Below, one piece after another: positions 8,620-18,346 of a stretch of 44,146 nucleotides of DNA. The position numbers were made by a program, and so were the translations under genes. The notes under the pieces are model-generated. The model worked only from the letters and a program-made list of their open reading frames with translations, was not told the origin of the DNA and did no database searches. Where the stretch lies: positions 1 to 44,146 of the forward strand of contig JADCEN010000070.1 in the NCBI GenBank assembly GCA_020250175.1. The letters run 5' to 3'. This stretch comes from Rhodobacter sp. (GTDB lineage Bacteria; Pseudomonadota; Alphaproteobacteria; Rhodobacterales; Rhodobacteraceae). Numbering within the stretch: position 1 is the stretch's first letter; the number at the start of each line of letters is the position of its first letter.

Positions 8620-10263
8620 TCAACCGCCCAGCAGCGCCCGTGCCGCCTGACGCGCCGCCTCTGTCACCGTGTCGCCCGCCAGCATGCGGGCAATCTCGTC
8701 CACCCGGTCCGCCGGGCCAAGCGGCGTGACTGTGGACGTGGTCATGCCATCCGCCACTTGCTTTTCCACCCGCCAGTGATGCGCGCCCAGGGCGGCCACC
8801 TGCGGGGAATGGGTTACGACCAGCACCTGCGCGCCGCTGGCCAGCGCCTGCAACCGGCGGCCCACGGCATCGGCGGTGGCACCGCCCACGCCCCGGTCGA
8901 TCTCGTCGAAAATCAGCGTCAGCCCGGTATTGCCGCGCGTCAGGCACACCTTCAGCGCCAGCAGAAACCGCGACAATTCGCCCCCCGAGGCGATGCGGTT
9001 CAGCGGCCCGGCGGGCGCGCCCGGATTGGTCGCGACGGCGAAGGTCACAGTATCCTGCCCTTCTGGCCCCGCCTCGCCTGCCGTCACCCCTGTGGTAAAG
9101 ACGGCGCGCTCCATCTTCAGCGGCGCTAGCTCGCCCGCCATCGCCGCATCCAGCCGCCCCGCCGCCTTGCGCCGGGCCGCCGACACCCCGGCAGCGACCG
9201 CCGTATAGCTGGCTTCAGCCTCGGCCACGGCGCGGCCCATCACCGCCAGGTTCATGGCCCCCCCGTCCAGGGCGGCCAGCCGCGCGCGCAGCCCGTCGGC
9301 GAATCCGCCCAGATCATCGGCAAGCACGCCATGCTTGCGCGCCAGCGCGCGGATTGCGAACAGCCGCTCTTCCACCGCCTCAAGGTCGGCGGGGTTGAAC
9401 TCCAGCCCGCGCAGCGCGCTTTCGACGCCTGACTGTGCCTCGCCCAACTCGGTCAGGGCGCGGCCAAGCGCCGCCAGCGGCGCTTCCAATGCGCCGCCCG
9501 CGCGGTCGGCCGCTGCATCCAGCCAGCGCTGCGCATCGATCATCAGACGTTCGGCCCCTTCGTCTGACAGCGCGGCGTGCGCGCGCGCGATATCCTGACG
9601 GATTTTTTCCGCCCCCTGCATCAGGCGGCGGCGCGCATCCAGCCTGGCATCCTCGCCCGGTTGCGGATCAAGCCTGTCCAACTCGGCCACGGCGTGGCGC
9701 AGATAGTCTTCCTCGGCGCGCACGGCCGCGATCGCCGCCTGGGCTTCGGCCAGCCGCCGCCGCGCCTGCCCCGCCGCTGCCCAGGCGGCGCGCAGCGGCC
9801 CCAGGTCCAGCCCGGCGTAGCTGTCCAGCAGCTGGCGGTGCCCGCGCGGGTTCAAAAGACCCCGGTCGTCCTGCTGGCCGTGCAATTCCACCAGCGTGTC
9901 GGACAGGGCGCGCAGCACCTCGCCCGTCGCACGGCGGTCATTGATGAAGGCGGTCTTGCGGCCATCGGCCATGTTGATCCGGCGCAGGATCAGCTCGTCC
10001 TGCGTCTCGATCCCGGCCTCGTCCAGCACGGCCCGCGCCGGATGACCGGGCCCAAGATCGAAGACGGCGGTCACTTCGGCCTGCGCCGCGCCTGCGCGCA
10101 CCAACTCGGCCCGGCCGCGCCAGCCCAGCACAAAGCCCAGCGCATCCAGCAGAATCGATTTGCCCGCCCCGGTCTCGCCGGTCAGCACGTTCAGCCCCGG
10201 CTCGAACCCAAGGTCCAGCCGGTCGATGATCAGCATGTCGCGGATGTGAAGCCCGCGGAGCAT
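8620..10263 (-). CDS. recN: DNA repair protein RecN
   Basis: A 547-residue SMC-like ATPase of normal RecN length. Walker A GETGAGKS is at about 29-36, the ABC signature SGGELS at 426-431, Walker B LTLIFDE at 448-454, and the H-loop VVTHSPQ follows. The middle is Ala/Arg/Glu-rich coiled coil, shorter than in true SMC proteins. RecN acts with RecA in double-strand break repair on the nucleoid. ATG 10263 starts right at the consensus MLRGLHIRDMLIIDRL. It lies 18 bp after bamD and closes the division/envelope block, an order (lpxC-bamD-recN) I recall as common in alphaproteobacteria. Confidence 0.96.
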   Translation of the reverse strand: MLRGLHIRDMLIIDRLDLGFEPGLNVLTGETGAGKSILLDALGFVLGWRGRAELVRAGAAQAEVTAVFDLGPGHPARAVLDEAGIETQDELILRRINMADGRKTAFINDRRATGEVLRALSDTLVELHGQQDDRGLLNPRGHRQLLDSYAGLDLGPLRAAWAAAGQARRRLAEAQAAIAAVRAEEDYLRHAVAELDRLDPQPGEDARLDARRRLMQGAEKIRQDIARAHAALSDEGAERLMIDAQRWLDAAADRAGGALEAPLAALGRALTELGEAQSGVESALRGLEFNPADLEAVEERLFAIRALARKHGVLADDLGGFADGLRARLAALDGGAMNLAVMGRAVAEAEASYTAVAAGVSAARRKAAGRLDAAMAGELAPLKMERAVFTTGVTAGEAGPEGQDTVTFAVATNPGAPAGPLNRIASGGELSRFLLALKVCLTRGNTGLTLIFDEIDRGVGGATADAVGRRLQALASGAQVLVVTHSPQVAALGAHHWRVEKQVADGMTTSTVTPLGPADRVDEIARMLAGDTVTEAARQAARALLGG

Positions 10264-10281
10264 TCCCTGCGCCCCGCCGCG

Positions 10282-11130
10282 TTACAGCCACTCGCCGCGG
10301 ATAACCTGGCGGTAGACGGAATTCAGCCAGCTGTTGCCCTGCGCTTGCGGACTAAGCCCCTTGCCGGTCAGAAGCAGATAGGCATCGTCGTAGAACGGGC
10401 TGGAACGGTAGTTGTAGCCAAGAATTGCACCCGCCGTCTGTGCCTCGTCCGTCAGACCCAGGGCCAGATAGCTTTCCACCAGCCGCATCAGCGCCTCGGG
10501 CGTATGGGTCGTGGTCTGATACTGCTCCACCACCACCCGGAACCGGTTGATCGCCGCCGCGTAATGCTGGCCCTTCAGGTAATAGCGGCCAATCTCCATT
10601 TCCTTGCCGGCAAGATGATCATAGGCCAGATCGAACTTGAGCATCGCCGAGCGCGCATAATCACTGTCTGGATACAGCTCGATCACCTCGCGCATGCCCT
10701 GCAGCGCCTGAAAGGTCAGCCCCTGATCGCGTCCGACCTCGTCGATCTGGTCGTAATAGGACAGCGCCAGCAGATATTGGGCATATGGCGCATCCTCATC
10801 GGTTGGATAGCTGTCCAGATAGCGCTGCGCGGCTGCGCGCGCCTCTTCATAGGCCCCGCTCTGGTGGTTGGCGAAGGCCTGCATGATCAGGGCGCGCTTG
10901 GCCCATTCCGAATAGGGATAAAGCCGCTCCACTTCCGAGAAATACCTGATGGCCTGGTCGGGCCTGCGGTCATTCTCAAGCTCGAACTCGCCACGCTTGT
11001 AGATTTCCTCGGGGGTGAAATTCTCCAGCGGCGGTTCCCTGTTGCCACCAAGGCCGCCTGCGCAGGCGGAAAGCGAACCGGCAAGCAGAACCGCACCGAT
11101 CCAGCGCGCCCCGGAAGTACCGCCTGTCAT
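10282..11130 (-). CDS. bamD: Outer-membrane assembly lipoprotein BamD
   Basis: A 282-residue lipoprotein. The signal sequence ends in the lipobox LSAC (cysteine near residue 23), followed by a short Gly linker and TPR-type helices including LYPYSEWAKRALIMQAFANH and SYPTDEDAPYAQYLLALSYYDQID, the classic BamD/YfiO pattern. With BamA it forms the essential core that folds outer-membrane beta-barrels. ATG 11130 follows GAGGTGAG. It sits 131 bp downstream of lpxC; the gap is large enough for an own promoter, but none is clear. Confidence 0.95.
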   Translation of the reverse strand: MTGGTSGARWIGAVLLAGSLSACAGGLGGNREPPLENFTPEEIYKRGEFELENDRRPDQAIRYFSEVERLYPYSEWAKRALIMQAFANHQSGAYEEARAAAQRYLDSYPTDEDAPYAQYLLALSYYDQIDEVGRDQGLTFQALQGMREVIELYPDSDYARSAMLKFDLAYDHLAGKEMEIGRYYLKGQHYAAAINRFRVVVEQYQTTTHTPEALMRLVESYLALGLTDEAQTAGAILGYNYRSSPFYDDAYLLLTGKGLSPQAQGNSWLNSVYRQVIRGEWL

Positions 11131-11261
11131 CTGCGCTCACCTCAAACGATCCGTTCTGTCCGGAACGGCGCGCGTCCCGGCTTTCTTTGCCGTGTCCTAG
11201 CACAGTTGTTTGGGGTGCGCAAAATGCGATGTGCCGCAGTGTTACAGCCGTGGCTGCCCGC

Positions 11262-12182
11262 TCAGGCCCGTGCCGGAAGATCAAGCCAGGCCACCCCCGC
11301 CCCCGGAAGCTTCCGTCCGGCCTGGGCACCGCAATCCACCACCCGGAATGCCTCGGGGCGCGCAAACAGCGCCCGCAACAGACGGTTGGTCAGCGCATGG
11401 CCCGCGCGAATACCGGTGTAACGGCCCAAAATCGGCCCCCCCGCCAGCGAAAGATCCCCCAGCGCATCCAGCATCTTGTGCCGGACCGGCTCATCTTCAT
11501 GGCGCAGACCGCCCGGTGTCAGAACCCGGTCGCCTTCGATCACCAGGGCATTTTCCAGCGTTCCGCCCAGAGCCAGGCCACGCGCACGCATCTCGTCAAC
11601 ATCCTGCTGGCGGCAGAAGGTCCGGCTGTTGCACAGTTCGCGCACGAAGGCCCCGTTCGCCATGCGGAGCGATTTGGCCTGGGTCCCGATCACGCAATCC
11701 GCAAAGTCGATACGGAAATCAATCTCCATCATGTCCGAGGGATCAAGCCTGGCCACCGCATCGCCGTCGCGCACTTCGACAGACTGCAGAATACGAACGG
11801 CACGGACCGGGGCGGTCTGTTCCCGCAGCCCGCGCGCCAGAAACCCCTTGACGAACGGCTCGGCGCTGCCGTCCAGAATGGGGACTTCGCCGGCATCAAT
11901 CTCGATCAGCGCATTGTGAATGCCACACCCGGCCAGCGCCGCCAGGACATGCTCGACGGTAGAGACGGTGGCCCCGGCCGTATTGCCCAGCAGCGTGCAA
12001 AGCCGTGACGGGATCACACAATCCCAGCGGGCGGGAACCAGCGGGTCAATGCCAGCAAGGTCGGTCCGCCGGAACCAGATGCCATAGTCAGCCGAAGCCG
12101 GATTGACCACCATGCGCGCCGCGGCACCCGAGTGAAGCCCTACACCGGTAAACACAACCGGAGATTTCAGCGTGTGTTGCAC
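11262..12182 (-). CDS. lpxC: UDP-3-O-acyl-N-acetylglucosamine deacetylase LpxC
   Basis: A 306-residue zinc deacetylase for the committed step of lipid A synthesis. Zinc ligands H78 (STVEHVLAAL), H235 and D239 (RHKMLDALGD) and the catalytic histidine H262 (AGHALTN) are present. I choose the GTG at 12182 rather than the upstream TTG at 12209: it gives the family N-terminus QHTLKSPVVFTGVGLHSG and has AAGGGA 5-6 bases before it. The gene follows ftsZ after a strong terminator, so it is probably transcribed separately from the division genes. The GTG start may limit translation of this tightly controlled enzyme; that part is inference. Confidence 0.96.
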   Translation of the reverse strand: MQHTLKSPVVFTGVGLHSGAAARMVVNPASADYGIWFRRTDLAGIDPLVPARWDCVIPSRLCTLLGNTAGATVSTVEHVLAALAGCGIHNALIEIDAGEVPILDGSAEPFVKGFLARGLREQTAPVRAVRILQSVEVRDGDAVARLDPSDMMEIDFRIDFADCVIGTQAKSLRMANGAFVRELCNSRTFCRQQDVDEMRARGLALGGTLENALVIEGDRVLTPGGLRHEDEPVRHKMLDALGDLSLAGGPILGRYTGIRAGHALTNRLLRALFARPEAFRVVDCGAQAGRKLPGAGVAWLDLPARA

Positions 12183-12343
12183 GTCATTCCCTTCAGCGAT
12201 GCGGGACAAGGCCCCGCACAGACTTGCAACAGTCAGCTAACCATGGGTCCGGTCAATCACAATTCACTCTTTGTGACGGCCTGTAACATGCGCTGCCGCG
12301 CTTGGCACCATTCCGCCACCACACCTTTAAATCTTTGTTCCTG

Positions 12344-12375
12344 AAAGAAAAAAGGCCCGGAAAGCCGGGCCTTCG
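12344..12375 (-). terminator. Strong intrinsic terminator after ftsZ
   Basis: On the - strand: AAGGCCCGG, loop CTTT, CCGGGCCTT running into a T-rich tail (complement of GAAAGAAAAAA). The 9-bp stem plus T tract is the best terminator in the window. It begins about 20 bases after the ftsZ stop and separates ftsZ from lpxC. The A-rich 5' flank with CGTTT on the + side gives only weak activity in the other direction. Confidence 0.88.
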
Positions 12376-12396
12376 TTTCAGAATCGTTACCGCAGA

Positions 12397-14019
12397 TCAG
12401 TTGGCCTGGCGCCGCAGGAAGGCGGGGATTTCAATACGCTCGTCATCCGCGCTTGGCTCTGCCTCGTCATCATATCCGCTAACGGGCGGCTTCTGGCGGG
12501 CGGGTGCTGCGGCTTCGGAATTGCCGGACATGCGGTTGATCAGCGATCCGATCCCGAAACGCGGCTTCTCGGCAGCTTTCGGGGCGGCCGCCGCACGGGC
12601 CTGTGGCGCGGCACCGCCAGCAGCCGCAGGACGCAAGGCAGATCTGCTGGCCGCCGCCTGCAACCGCGCAAGGGCCTCGGGCGAAGGCTGTCCGATACCA
12701 CGCGCGCGGGGGGCGACAAAGGCTGTCGGGTCACTCTCGGGTCCGGCCGGGGCAGATGCACGGGCTTTGGGCGCCGCCTGTGCCGTTTGCGGGCGGTAGG
12801 CGGGCGGCGGCAGATCTTCCCCGGTTGCCCCGTCGAAATATTCCTCTGCCCGATCATCGCCTCCGGCTTCAAACAGCGACGGCCCGGGGTCGGCAGGCGG
12901 TGCCAAGCGCTGATCCTGCCGCAGGCTCATGCGCGGCTCCCGGCGTGCTTCGGGCGCATGGGCCGCGACTGGCGGCTGCACCGGCTGCGCCGGGGGCAGC
13001 GGGGCCGCCATCGACCGGCGCGGCACGGGCGCATCGGCGCGGCCTGCCGAAGCGACGTCGATGCCTGTTGCCACGACCGACACGCGGATCGCCCCTTCCA
13101 TGGTGGTGTCCAAGGTCGAGCCAACGATGATGTTCGCATCCGGATCGACCTTTTCGCGGATGATGTTCGCGGCCTCGTCCAGTTCGAACAGGGTCAGGTC
13201 ATAGCCGCCCGTGATGTTGATCAGAACGCCTTTGGCACCATGCAGGCTGATCTCGTCCAGCAGCGGGTTGGCAATGGCCTTTTCGGCGGCCTGCACGGCC
13301 CGGTCTTCGCCGCGCGCCTCGCCGGTACCCATCATCGCCTTGCCCATCTCGTCCATCACCGCGCGCACATCGGCGAAATCAAGGTTGATCAGGCCGGGGC
13401 GCACCATCAGGTCTGTGACACCCTTGACGCCCTGATACAGCACATCGTCAGCCATCGCGAAGGCTTCGGTGAAGGTGGTTTTTTCGTTGGCCAGCCGGAA
13501 GAGGTTCTGGTTTGGAATGATGATCAGCGTATCGACAACCCTCTGCAGCGCTTCCACGCCCTCTTCAGCCTGCCGCATCCGCTTGGCACCCTCGAACTGG
13601 AAGGGCTTGGTCACAACGCCCACGGTCAGCACGCCCAATTCGCGCGCCGCCTGCGCGATGATCGGCGCAGCCCCGGTGCCGGTGCCACCGCCCATGCCGG
13701 CCGTGATGAAGCACATATGCGCCCCCGCCAGATGGTCGACGATCTGTTCGATGGATTCTTCGGCGGCAGCGGCCCCCACGGTCGGGCGCGCCCCGGCACC
13801 CAGACCTTCGGTGACCCGCAGCCCCATCTGGATGGTCGCATTGGCGCGACTTTGCGTCAGCGCCTGCGCGTCCGTATTGGCAACGACGAATTCGACACCT
13901 TCCAGGTTCTTGTCGATCATGTTGTTGACGGCATTCCCGCCCGCACCGCCGACGCCGAAGACCGTGATCCGGGGCTTCAGCTCTTCCCTTTCCGCATTCA
14001 TCACAAAGTTCAGTGGCAT
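12397..14019 (-). CDS. ftsZ: Cell division protein FtsZ
   Basis: A 540-residue tubulin homologue that polymerises into the Z-ring. The GTP signature GGGTGTG is at about 110-116, the N-terminal glycine loop [14 protein letters not shown] at 21-34, and the T7 catalytic loop NLDFAD at 212-217. After the about 320-residue core there is a long Pro/Ala-rich disordered linker and a conserved C-terminal tail [12 protein letters not shown] that binds FtsA and other partners. The long linker is typical of alphaproteobacterial FtsZ. ATG 14019 is preferred over TTG 14025, with AGGCGG upstream. The 199-bp gap to ftsA carries a promoter-like sequence and a palindrome; a terminator follows the gene. Confidence 0.98.
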   Translation of the reverse strand: MPLNFVMNAEREELKPRITVFGVGGAGGNAVNNMIDKNLEGVEFVVANTDAQALTQSRANATIQMGLRVTEGLGAGARPTVGAAAAEESIEQIVDHLAGAHMCFITAGMGGGTGTGAAPIIAQAARELGVLTVGVVTKPFQFEGAKRMRQAEEGVEALQRVVDTLIIIPNQNLFRLANEKTTFTEAFAMADDVLYQGVKGVTDLMVRPGLINLDFADVRAVMDEMGKAMMGTGEARGEDRAVQAAEKAIANPLLDEISLHGAKGVLINITGGYDLTLFELDEAANIIREKVDPDANIIVGSTLDTTMEGAIRVSVVATGIDVASAGRADAPVPRRSMAAPLPPAQPVQPPVAAHAPEARREPRMSLRQDQRLAPPADPGPSLFEAGGDDRAEEYFDGATGEDLPPPAYRPQTAQAAPKARASAPAGPESDPTAFVAPRARGIGQPSPEALARLQAAASRSALRPAAAGGAAPQARAAAAPKAAEKPRFGIGSLINRMSGNSEAAAPARQKPPVSGYDDEAEPSADDERIEIPAFLRRQAN

Positions 14020-14106
14020 TGCCAATCCGCCTGTTCCTGTTGCCCCGGTCGCGACTTTCGGGCGCTTTTGCCAGTGCCCTTCACGGGTTTTTCCCGAACT
14101 TGGCCG

Positions 14107-14135
14107 ATTCTACCCACAGATGGACGTGAGGTCAC
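14107..14135 (-). promoter_or_regulatory. Candidate ftsZ promoter with GANTC site over the -10 box
   Basis: On the - strand GTGACC (14135-14130), 17-bp spacer, TAGAAT (14112-14107): four and five matches to the sigma-70 consensus with ideal spacing. Transcription would start near 14100, giving an about 80-nt leader for ftsZ. A GANTC motif (GATTC, 14106-14110) overlaps the -10 hexamer; CcrM methylates GANTC in alphaproteobacteria and is known to affect ftsZ in Caulobacter. Promoter activity is inferred. Confidence 0.55.
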
Positions 14136-14150
14136 GAGAAAAACGCGTAT

Positions 14151-14169
14151 TGTCCATAAAATATGGACA
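14151..14169. promoter_or_regulatory. AT-rich palindrome upstream of the ftsZ promoter
   Basis: TGTCCATA-AAA-TATGGACA is a perfect inverted repeat with 8-bp arms, unusually AT-rich for this genome. It is centred about 60 bp upstream of the predicted ftsZ transcription start and 50 bases after the ftsA stop. The shape fits a dimeric regulator site; no regulator is recognised. Confidence 0.45.
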
Positions 14170-14218
14170 CAGGTTCAGGTTATTCAGCAGCTTTTCGCAG
14201 GTGCCTGCGGTCCGGTTG

Positions 14219-15553
14219 TCACCAGTTGTCACGGAACCAGCGGATTGCGCGCTTCAGCGACCGTGTGGGCATGCGTTCGCTGGGAATGTCAAAGTCCCAC
14301 CATTCGTCCTGCGGATGGGCCGCAAACAGGGACAGGCCGACTGCAGCGGCAAAAGCCGGACCTGTCGTTGCCTGGGGCAGCCCCTGCACCCGCAGCGGCC
14401 GTCCCAGCCGGACGCGCTGGCCCAGAATCCGCGCGGCAAGGCCGTCAAGCCCGGGAATCTGGCTTGCGCCGCCCGTCAGCACGATCTGCTGGCTTGGCAG
14501 GCAATCAAAGCCTGCCGCATCCAGCCGCCCGCGCACCTCTTCCAGGATTTCCTCGACGCGCGGGCGCATGATGCCGATCAGCTCGGTCCGGCTTACGGAC
14601 CGGCGGTCCTTTTCCCAATCGCCGGAATTGCCGCCGGTTTCGATCATCTCGCGGTCATCCATGCCCGTCGCATGGACGCCGCCGTGCCGCGTCTTGATGC
14701 GTTCGGCCACCGCAACCGGCACCTGCAGCCCCTTGGATATATCCGATGTCAGATGGTCGCCGCCCATGCGCACCGCATCGGCATAGATCATGTGCTTCTT
14801 GATGAAGATCGACAGGCCTGTGGACCCGCCCCCCATGTCGATGCAGGCCGCCCCCAGCTCCTGCTCGTCCTCGACCAGCGAGGATACCCCCGCGACATAG
14901 GCCGACGAGGCGATGCCGGCCAATTCCAGGTCGCAGCGCTTGATGCAGTACAGCAGGTTCCGGATGACCGAAGCTTCGACCGACAGAAGGTGCATGTCGC
15001 AGGCCAGGCGGTTGCCGATCTGCCCCCGCGGGTCGCCCAGGCCGGACCGGTGATCCAAGGCAAAGTTCACCGGCTGCGCGTGCAGCACTTCGCGGCCATC
15101 ACCGATATCGGGCACATCACAGGCGGACAGAACGCGCGCAATATCCTGGTCAGTCACGACGGAATCCTGCAACGCCCACTCTCCGGCCAGACCGTAGCTG
15201 CGCGGTTCGCCACCCGAAAAACAGACGATCACATGATCGACCCGCACATTCGCCATCTTCTGCGCGGCCTGAACAGCGGTGCGGATCGCGCGCTCGGTCT
15301 CGTTCATCACGCTGATTTCGCCAAAGCGCACGCCGCGCGACCGTGTGGTGGCCGCGCCGATCACCCGAAAGCCCGACTGGCCTGCCATCGGCCCCACGCC
15401 ATCCGCCTCGCGCAGGCGGTCCGGCCCGTCAAAGCGCAGGATCAGGCAGGCGATCTTCGATGTGCCCACATCCAGAACGGCAATGACGCCGCGCTGCATG
15501 GCGGCACGGCGCATGTTCCGCATGGCGCGCTGTGACTGGTAAAGGTCGGTCAT
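14219..15553 (-). CDS. ftsA: Cell division protein FtsA
   Basis: A 444-residue actin-like ATPase that tethers FtsZ to the inner membrane. It has the phosphate-1 motif AVLDVGTSKI near residue 26, the 1C subdomain region, the second phosphate/connect motif CIDMGGGSTGLSIF and the adenosine motif IVLTGGASQIPGL. The C-terminus SLKRAIRWFRDNW is the amphipathic membrane-targeting helix. Its ATG at 15553 overlaps the ftsQ stop in ATGA, a sign of translational coupling. The N-terminal 20 residues before QRGVIAVLDVG are basic and somewhat longer than in E. coli. Confidence 0.97.
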   Translation of the reverse strand: MTDLYQSQRAMRNMRRAAMQRGVIAVLDVGTSKIACLILRFDGPDRLREADGVGPMAGQSGFRVIGAATTRSRGVRFGEISVMNETERAIRTAVQAAQKMANVRVDHVIVCFSGGEPRSYGLAGEWALQDSVVTDQDIARVLSACDVPDIGDGREVLHAQPVNFALDHRSGLGDPRGQIGNRLACDMHLLSVEASVIRNLLYCIKRCDLELAGIASSAYVAGVSSLVEDEQELGAACIDMGGGSTGLSIFIKKHMIYADAVRMGGDHLTSDISKGLQVPVAVAERIKTRHGGVHATGMDDREMIETGGNSGDWEKDRRSVSRTELIGIMRPRVEEILEEVRGRLDAAGFDCLPSQQIVLTGGASQIPGLDGLAARILGQRVRLGRPLRVQGLPQATTGPAFAAAVGLSLFAAHPQDEWWDFDIPSERMPTRSLKRAIRWFRDNW

Positions 15554-16437
15554 AGGGAACTTGCTCCGGGTTCAACGCCTTGCGAGGCGCGCAGGTTGGT
15601 CATCGCATCCGGTGCCAGACGCAGCACGGGACGGTCCTTGTTGCGCAGATCGACAGTGATCACATCGCGCGCCAGCAGCGCCTCTGCCTTGTCAAGTGCC
15701 ATCACCCGCTCCAGCGCCGGAACCGGATCAGCTTCAGGCAACAGGATGCGCTGGTCGCGGTCCAGAACGATGTCCCAGCGCCGCTCGCCCATGCGCACCA
15801 TGCCGCGCAGGCGCGGCTGGATCGGCCCGGCGGCGGCCAGCAGCGCCAGCGCCTCGGGGACAGCCGCATTGGCCCCTTCCCCGGCGATCAGTGGCAGGTC
15901 GGGCCGGTCCATTCGGGAAAAGACCCGCGCCACGCGGCGGCCCTCGATGTCCAGGAGCGAAAGCTCTGCCTGTGTCCGCCAGATGACCACGGGCAAGCGT
16001 TCCGTAACCGTGACCTGCAGCACATTGCCGGACCGCACCCGCAGGTCAGCGTCTGCCACGGCGTCCAGCTCTTCAATCCTTGCCGCTGTCGCCTCCATGT
16101 CGATGTCAAAGGACGACAGCGGAAACTTCAGCGCCAGTTTGGAGCGGATCGCTTCGGCCAGCGCGGGCGAGGCGCCATCAATTGCCATCAGGTTCACCAG
16201 AAACTCGGGCCGTTCCTCGACCGCCGTCCAGGCGCCTTCCCATATCCTGGCAAGTCCGGCCCGCCGGGTGTCGTCCGACAGGTACAGCCCGGCGCTGAAA
16301 GTCACCGTGAAGACGGGAAGGCCGATGCGCAGCATTGACCGGAACAGCGGGGTCAGCCACAGGCGGTGCATCCGGTAGGCGGCGCGGCTGGGGGCCGGAT
16401 CGCGCCGCAGGGCCGTGCCGGGTTTCAGCGGTTGCAT
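15550..16437 (-). CDS. ftsQ: Cell division protein FtsQ
   Basis: A 295-residue bitopic membrane protein. A short basic cytoplasmic tail (residues about 1-35) leads to one transmembrane helix ([22 protein letters not shown]), then a periplasmic POTRA domain ([12 protein letters not shown]... [18 protein letters not shown]) and the FtsQ beta domain ([13 protein letters not shown]... LLDIEGRRV). FtsQ recruits FtsB/FtsL and links the Z-ring to septal wall synthesis. ATG 16437 is chosen because it gives the start [14 protein letters not shown]; the open frame upstream is antisense-like shadow of ddl. It overlaps the ddl end by 13 bp and ftsA by 4 bp. Confidence 0.95.
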   Translation of the reverse strand: MQPLKPGTALRRDPAPSRAAYRMHRLWLTPLFRSMLRIGLPVFTVTFSAGLYLSDDTRRAGLARIWEGAWTAVEERPEFLVNLMAIDGASPALAEAIRSKLALKFPLSSFDIDMEATAARIEELDAVADADLRVRSGNVLQVTVTERLPVVIWRTQAELSLLDIEGRRVARVFSRMDRPDLPLIAGEGANAAVPEALALLAAAGPIQPRLRGMVRMGERRWDIVLDRDQRILLPEADPVPALERVMALDKAEALLARDVITVDLRNKDRPVLRLAPDAMTNLRASQGVEPGASSL

Positions 16438-17342
16438 GATGCATCCCTTACGATCCAGTGGCACAGGTCGGCAAAGCGGATGCCGGCGAACCCGGCCTGT
16501 TCGGGGGACAGCGAGGTCGGCGTCATCCCGGGCTGGGTATTGGTTTCCAGCAGGATCAGCCCGTCCAGCCCGCGCGTCTCGTCCCAGCGCAGGTCGGTGC
16601 GGCTCAGACCCCGGCACCCCAGCGCGGCATGGGCGCGCAGCGCATAGTCAAGACAGGCCTCGGTGACGGGGGCAGGTAGTGCGGCGGGCAGGATATGGCG
16701 CGACCCGCCGGGCTTGTACTTGGCGTCATAGTCATACCAGCCGCTGGTCACGATATCGGTGACGCAAAGCGCGCGGTCCCCCATCACTGTAACGGTCAGC
16801 TCGCGCCCCGGCGCATAGGCCTCGACCATCACCACATCGGGCATGTCGGCAGACAGCTGCGGCGGCGCATTTGCCGCCTCGTGCACGATATAGACCCCGA
16901 CCGACGACCCCTCATTGTTCGGCTTCACCACATAGGGCGGCGGCAACACATGGTGCGCGCGCACCTCTGCCGTGCGGGCCAGACGGCTGGCCATGACCGG
17001 CAATCCGGCGGCCGCATAGGCGGCTTTTGCCCGCGCCTTGTCCATGGCCAGCGCCGAAGCCAGCACGCCCGAATGGGTATAGGGGATGCGCAGCCATTCC
17101 AGGATGCCCTGCACACAGCCGTCCTCGCCCCAGCGGCCATGCAGCGCGTTGAAACAGACATCAGGCTTTATCGCATCAAGGCGCGCGGGCAGGTCAGGAC
17201 CTGCGTCCACCTCGATCACCAGATCAAATCCTGCCTCCCGCAGGGCGCGGGCGCATGCGCGCCCCGTGACAAGTGACACATCCCTCTCGGAGGAAAGGCC
17301 ACCCATCAGCACCGCCACTTTGGGGGCTGCCCTGCCCGACAT
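16425..17342 (-). CDS. ddl: D-alanine-D-alanine ligase
   Basis: A 305-residue ATP-grasp ligase that joins two D-alanines for the peptidoglycan stem peptide. Signatures visible are [14 protein letters not shown] at the N-terminus, [14 protein letters not shown], the ATP-binding [14 protein letters not shown] and the metal/substrate site [22 protein letters not shown] 17342 is taken instead of GTG 17351 because AGAGG lies at a better distance. Downstream it overlaps ftsQ by 13 bp; upstream it lies 34 bp from murB. It is in the ddlB position of the dcw cluster. Confidence 0.97.
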   Translation of the reverse strand: MSGRAAPKVAVLMGGLSSERDVSLVTGRACARALREAGFDLVIEVDAGPDLPARLDAIKPDVCFNALHGRWGEDGCVQGILEWLRIPYTHSGVLASALAMDKARAKAAYAAAGLPVMASRLARTAEVRAHHVLPPPYVVKPNNEGSSVGVYIVHEAANAPPQLSADMPDVVMVEAYAPGRELTVTVMGDRALCVTDIVTSGWYDYDAKYKPGGSRHILPAALPAPVTEACLDYALRAHAALGCRGLSRTDLRWDETRGLDGLILLETNTQPGMTPTSLSPEQAGFAGIRFADLCHWIVRDASCNR

Positions 17343-17376
17343 GCCCGCCACCGCCTCTGACCGGGCCTTTGGCCCG

Positions 17377-18312
17377 TTATTCTTGTTTTTGCGCCGCCGC
17401 TTCGCCGACGCGCATGATTTCCCACTCTAATGTGAAACCGCTGTGATCGAAAACCCTTTTTCTGACCCTTTCGCCCAATTCTTCCAGATCGGCGGCGGTG
17501 GCACCGCCGGTGTTGATCAGGAAATTGGCATGCTGTAAGCTGATCTGCGCGCCGCCCAGCCGCGCGCCGCGCAGCCCGGCGGCATCGATCAGCGTCCAGG
17601 CCTTGCGGTCATGGCTGTCACCGGGTTGACCGGTGCTGGAGAACCCCGCCGGATTGCGGAAGGTGGACCCGGCGCTGCGCTCTTTCGTCGGCTGGCTGGC
17701 GTCACGCCGGGCGATCTGGTCTTCCATCCGCGCCGCCAGCGCCGCCGGGTCGCCGGGGGGGGCGCGGAACGTGGCCTGCACCAGCACCGCGCCCTGCGGC
17801 AGGGTGCTGCGGCGGTAGCCAAGGTGCAGGTCCCGCGCCGGCACGGTAAGGATTTCGCCCTGCCGGGTGACAAGGCGCACTTCGGTCAGATGATCGGCCA
17901 CGTAGCTGCCATAGCACCCGGCATTCATCCGCACCGCCCCGCCGATGCTGCCGGGGATGGTGCGCAGAAAGGTCAGGTCCCGCCCGGCGGCTGCCGCCTG
18001 ACGCGCCACATGCGCGTCCAGCGCCGCCGCCCCGGCCATTACAAGGTCGCCTTCGACGGTGATGGTGTTGAACCCCCGCCCCAGCCGGATCACCACCCCC
18101 CGGATGCCGCCATCGCGCACGATCAGGTTGCTGCCCAGGCCGATGGGAAAAACCGGCACGGATGGGTCCAGATCGCGCAGGAAACTGGCAAGGTCCGCCT
18201 CATCCGCCGGCTGGAACAGCCAATCCGCCGGCCCGCCGACCCGCAGCCAGGTCAGATCGGCCAGGGGGCGGTCGGGGGCAAGCGCGCCGCGCGGGGTGGG
18301 AAGGGGGGTCAT
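17377..18312 (-). CDS. murB: UDP-N-acetylenolpyruvoylglucosamine reductase MurB
   Basis: A 311-residue FAD enzyme that reduces UDP-GlcNAc-enolpyruvate to UDP-MurNAc. The FAD-binding stretch [21 protein letters not shown], the [18 protein letters not shown] block, the active-site serine region [12 protein letters not shown] and the C-terminal [20 protein letters not shown] all match the type IIa enzymes with the shorter C-terminal part. ATG 18312 follows no strong ribosome site. It is normally close to murC; here 2.5 kb of repeats plus an unknown gene intervenes, so expression from the murC transcript cannot be assumed. Confidence 0.97.
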   Translation of the reverse strand: MTPLPTPRGALAPDRPLADLTWLRVGGPADWLFQPADEADLASFLRDLDPSVPVFPIGLGSNLIVRDGGIRGVVIRLGRGFNTITVEGDLVMAGAAALDAHVARQAAAAGRDLTFLRTIPGSIGGAVRMNAGCYGSYVADHLTEVRLVTRQGEILTVPARDLHLGYRRSTLPQGAVLVQATFRAPPGDPAALAARMEDQIARRDASQPTKERSAGSTFRNPAGFSSTGQPGDSHDRKAWTLIDAAGLRGARLGGAQISLQHANFLINTGGATAADLEELGERVRKRVFDHSGFTLEWEIMRVGEAAAQKQE

Positions 18313-18346
18313 GTCGCCCGCCCCGCGAGCGTCTGCCGACCGCGCG

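Noticed and set aside
13469-15535. 688-codon + strand ORF opposite ftsZ and ftsA
   Set aside because: Long only because stop codons are rare in GC-rich antisense frames. The - strand genes are certain.
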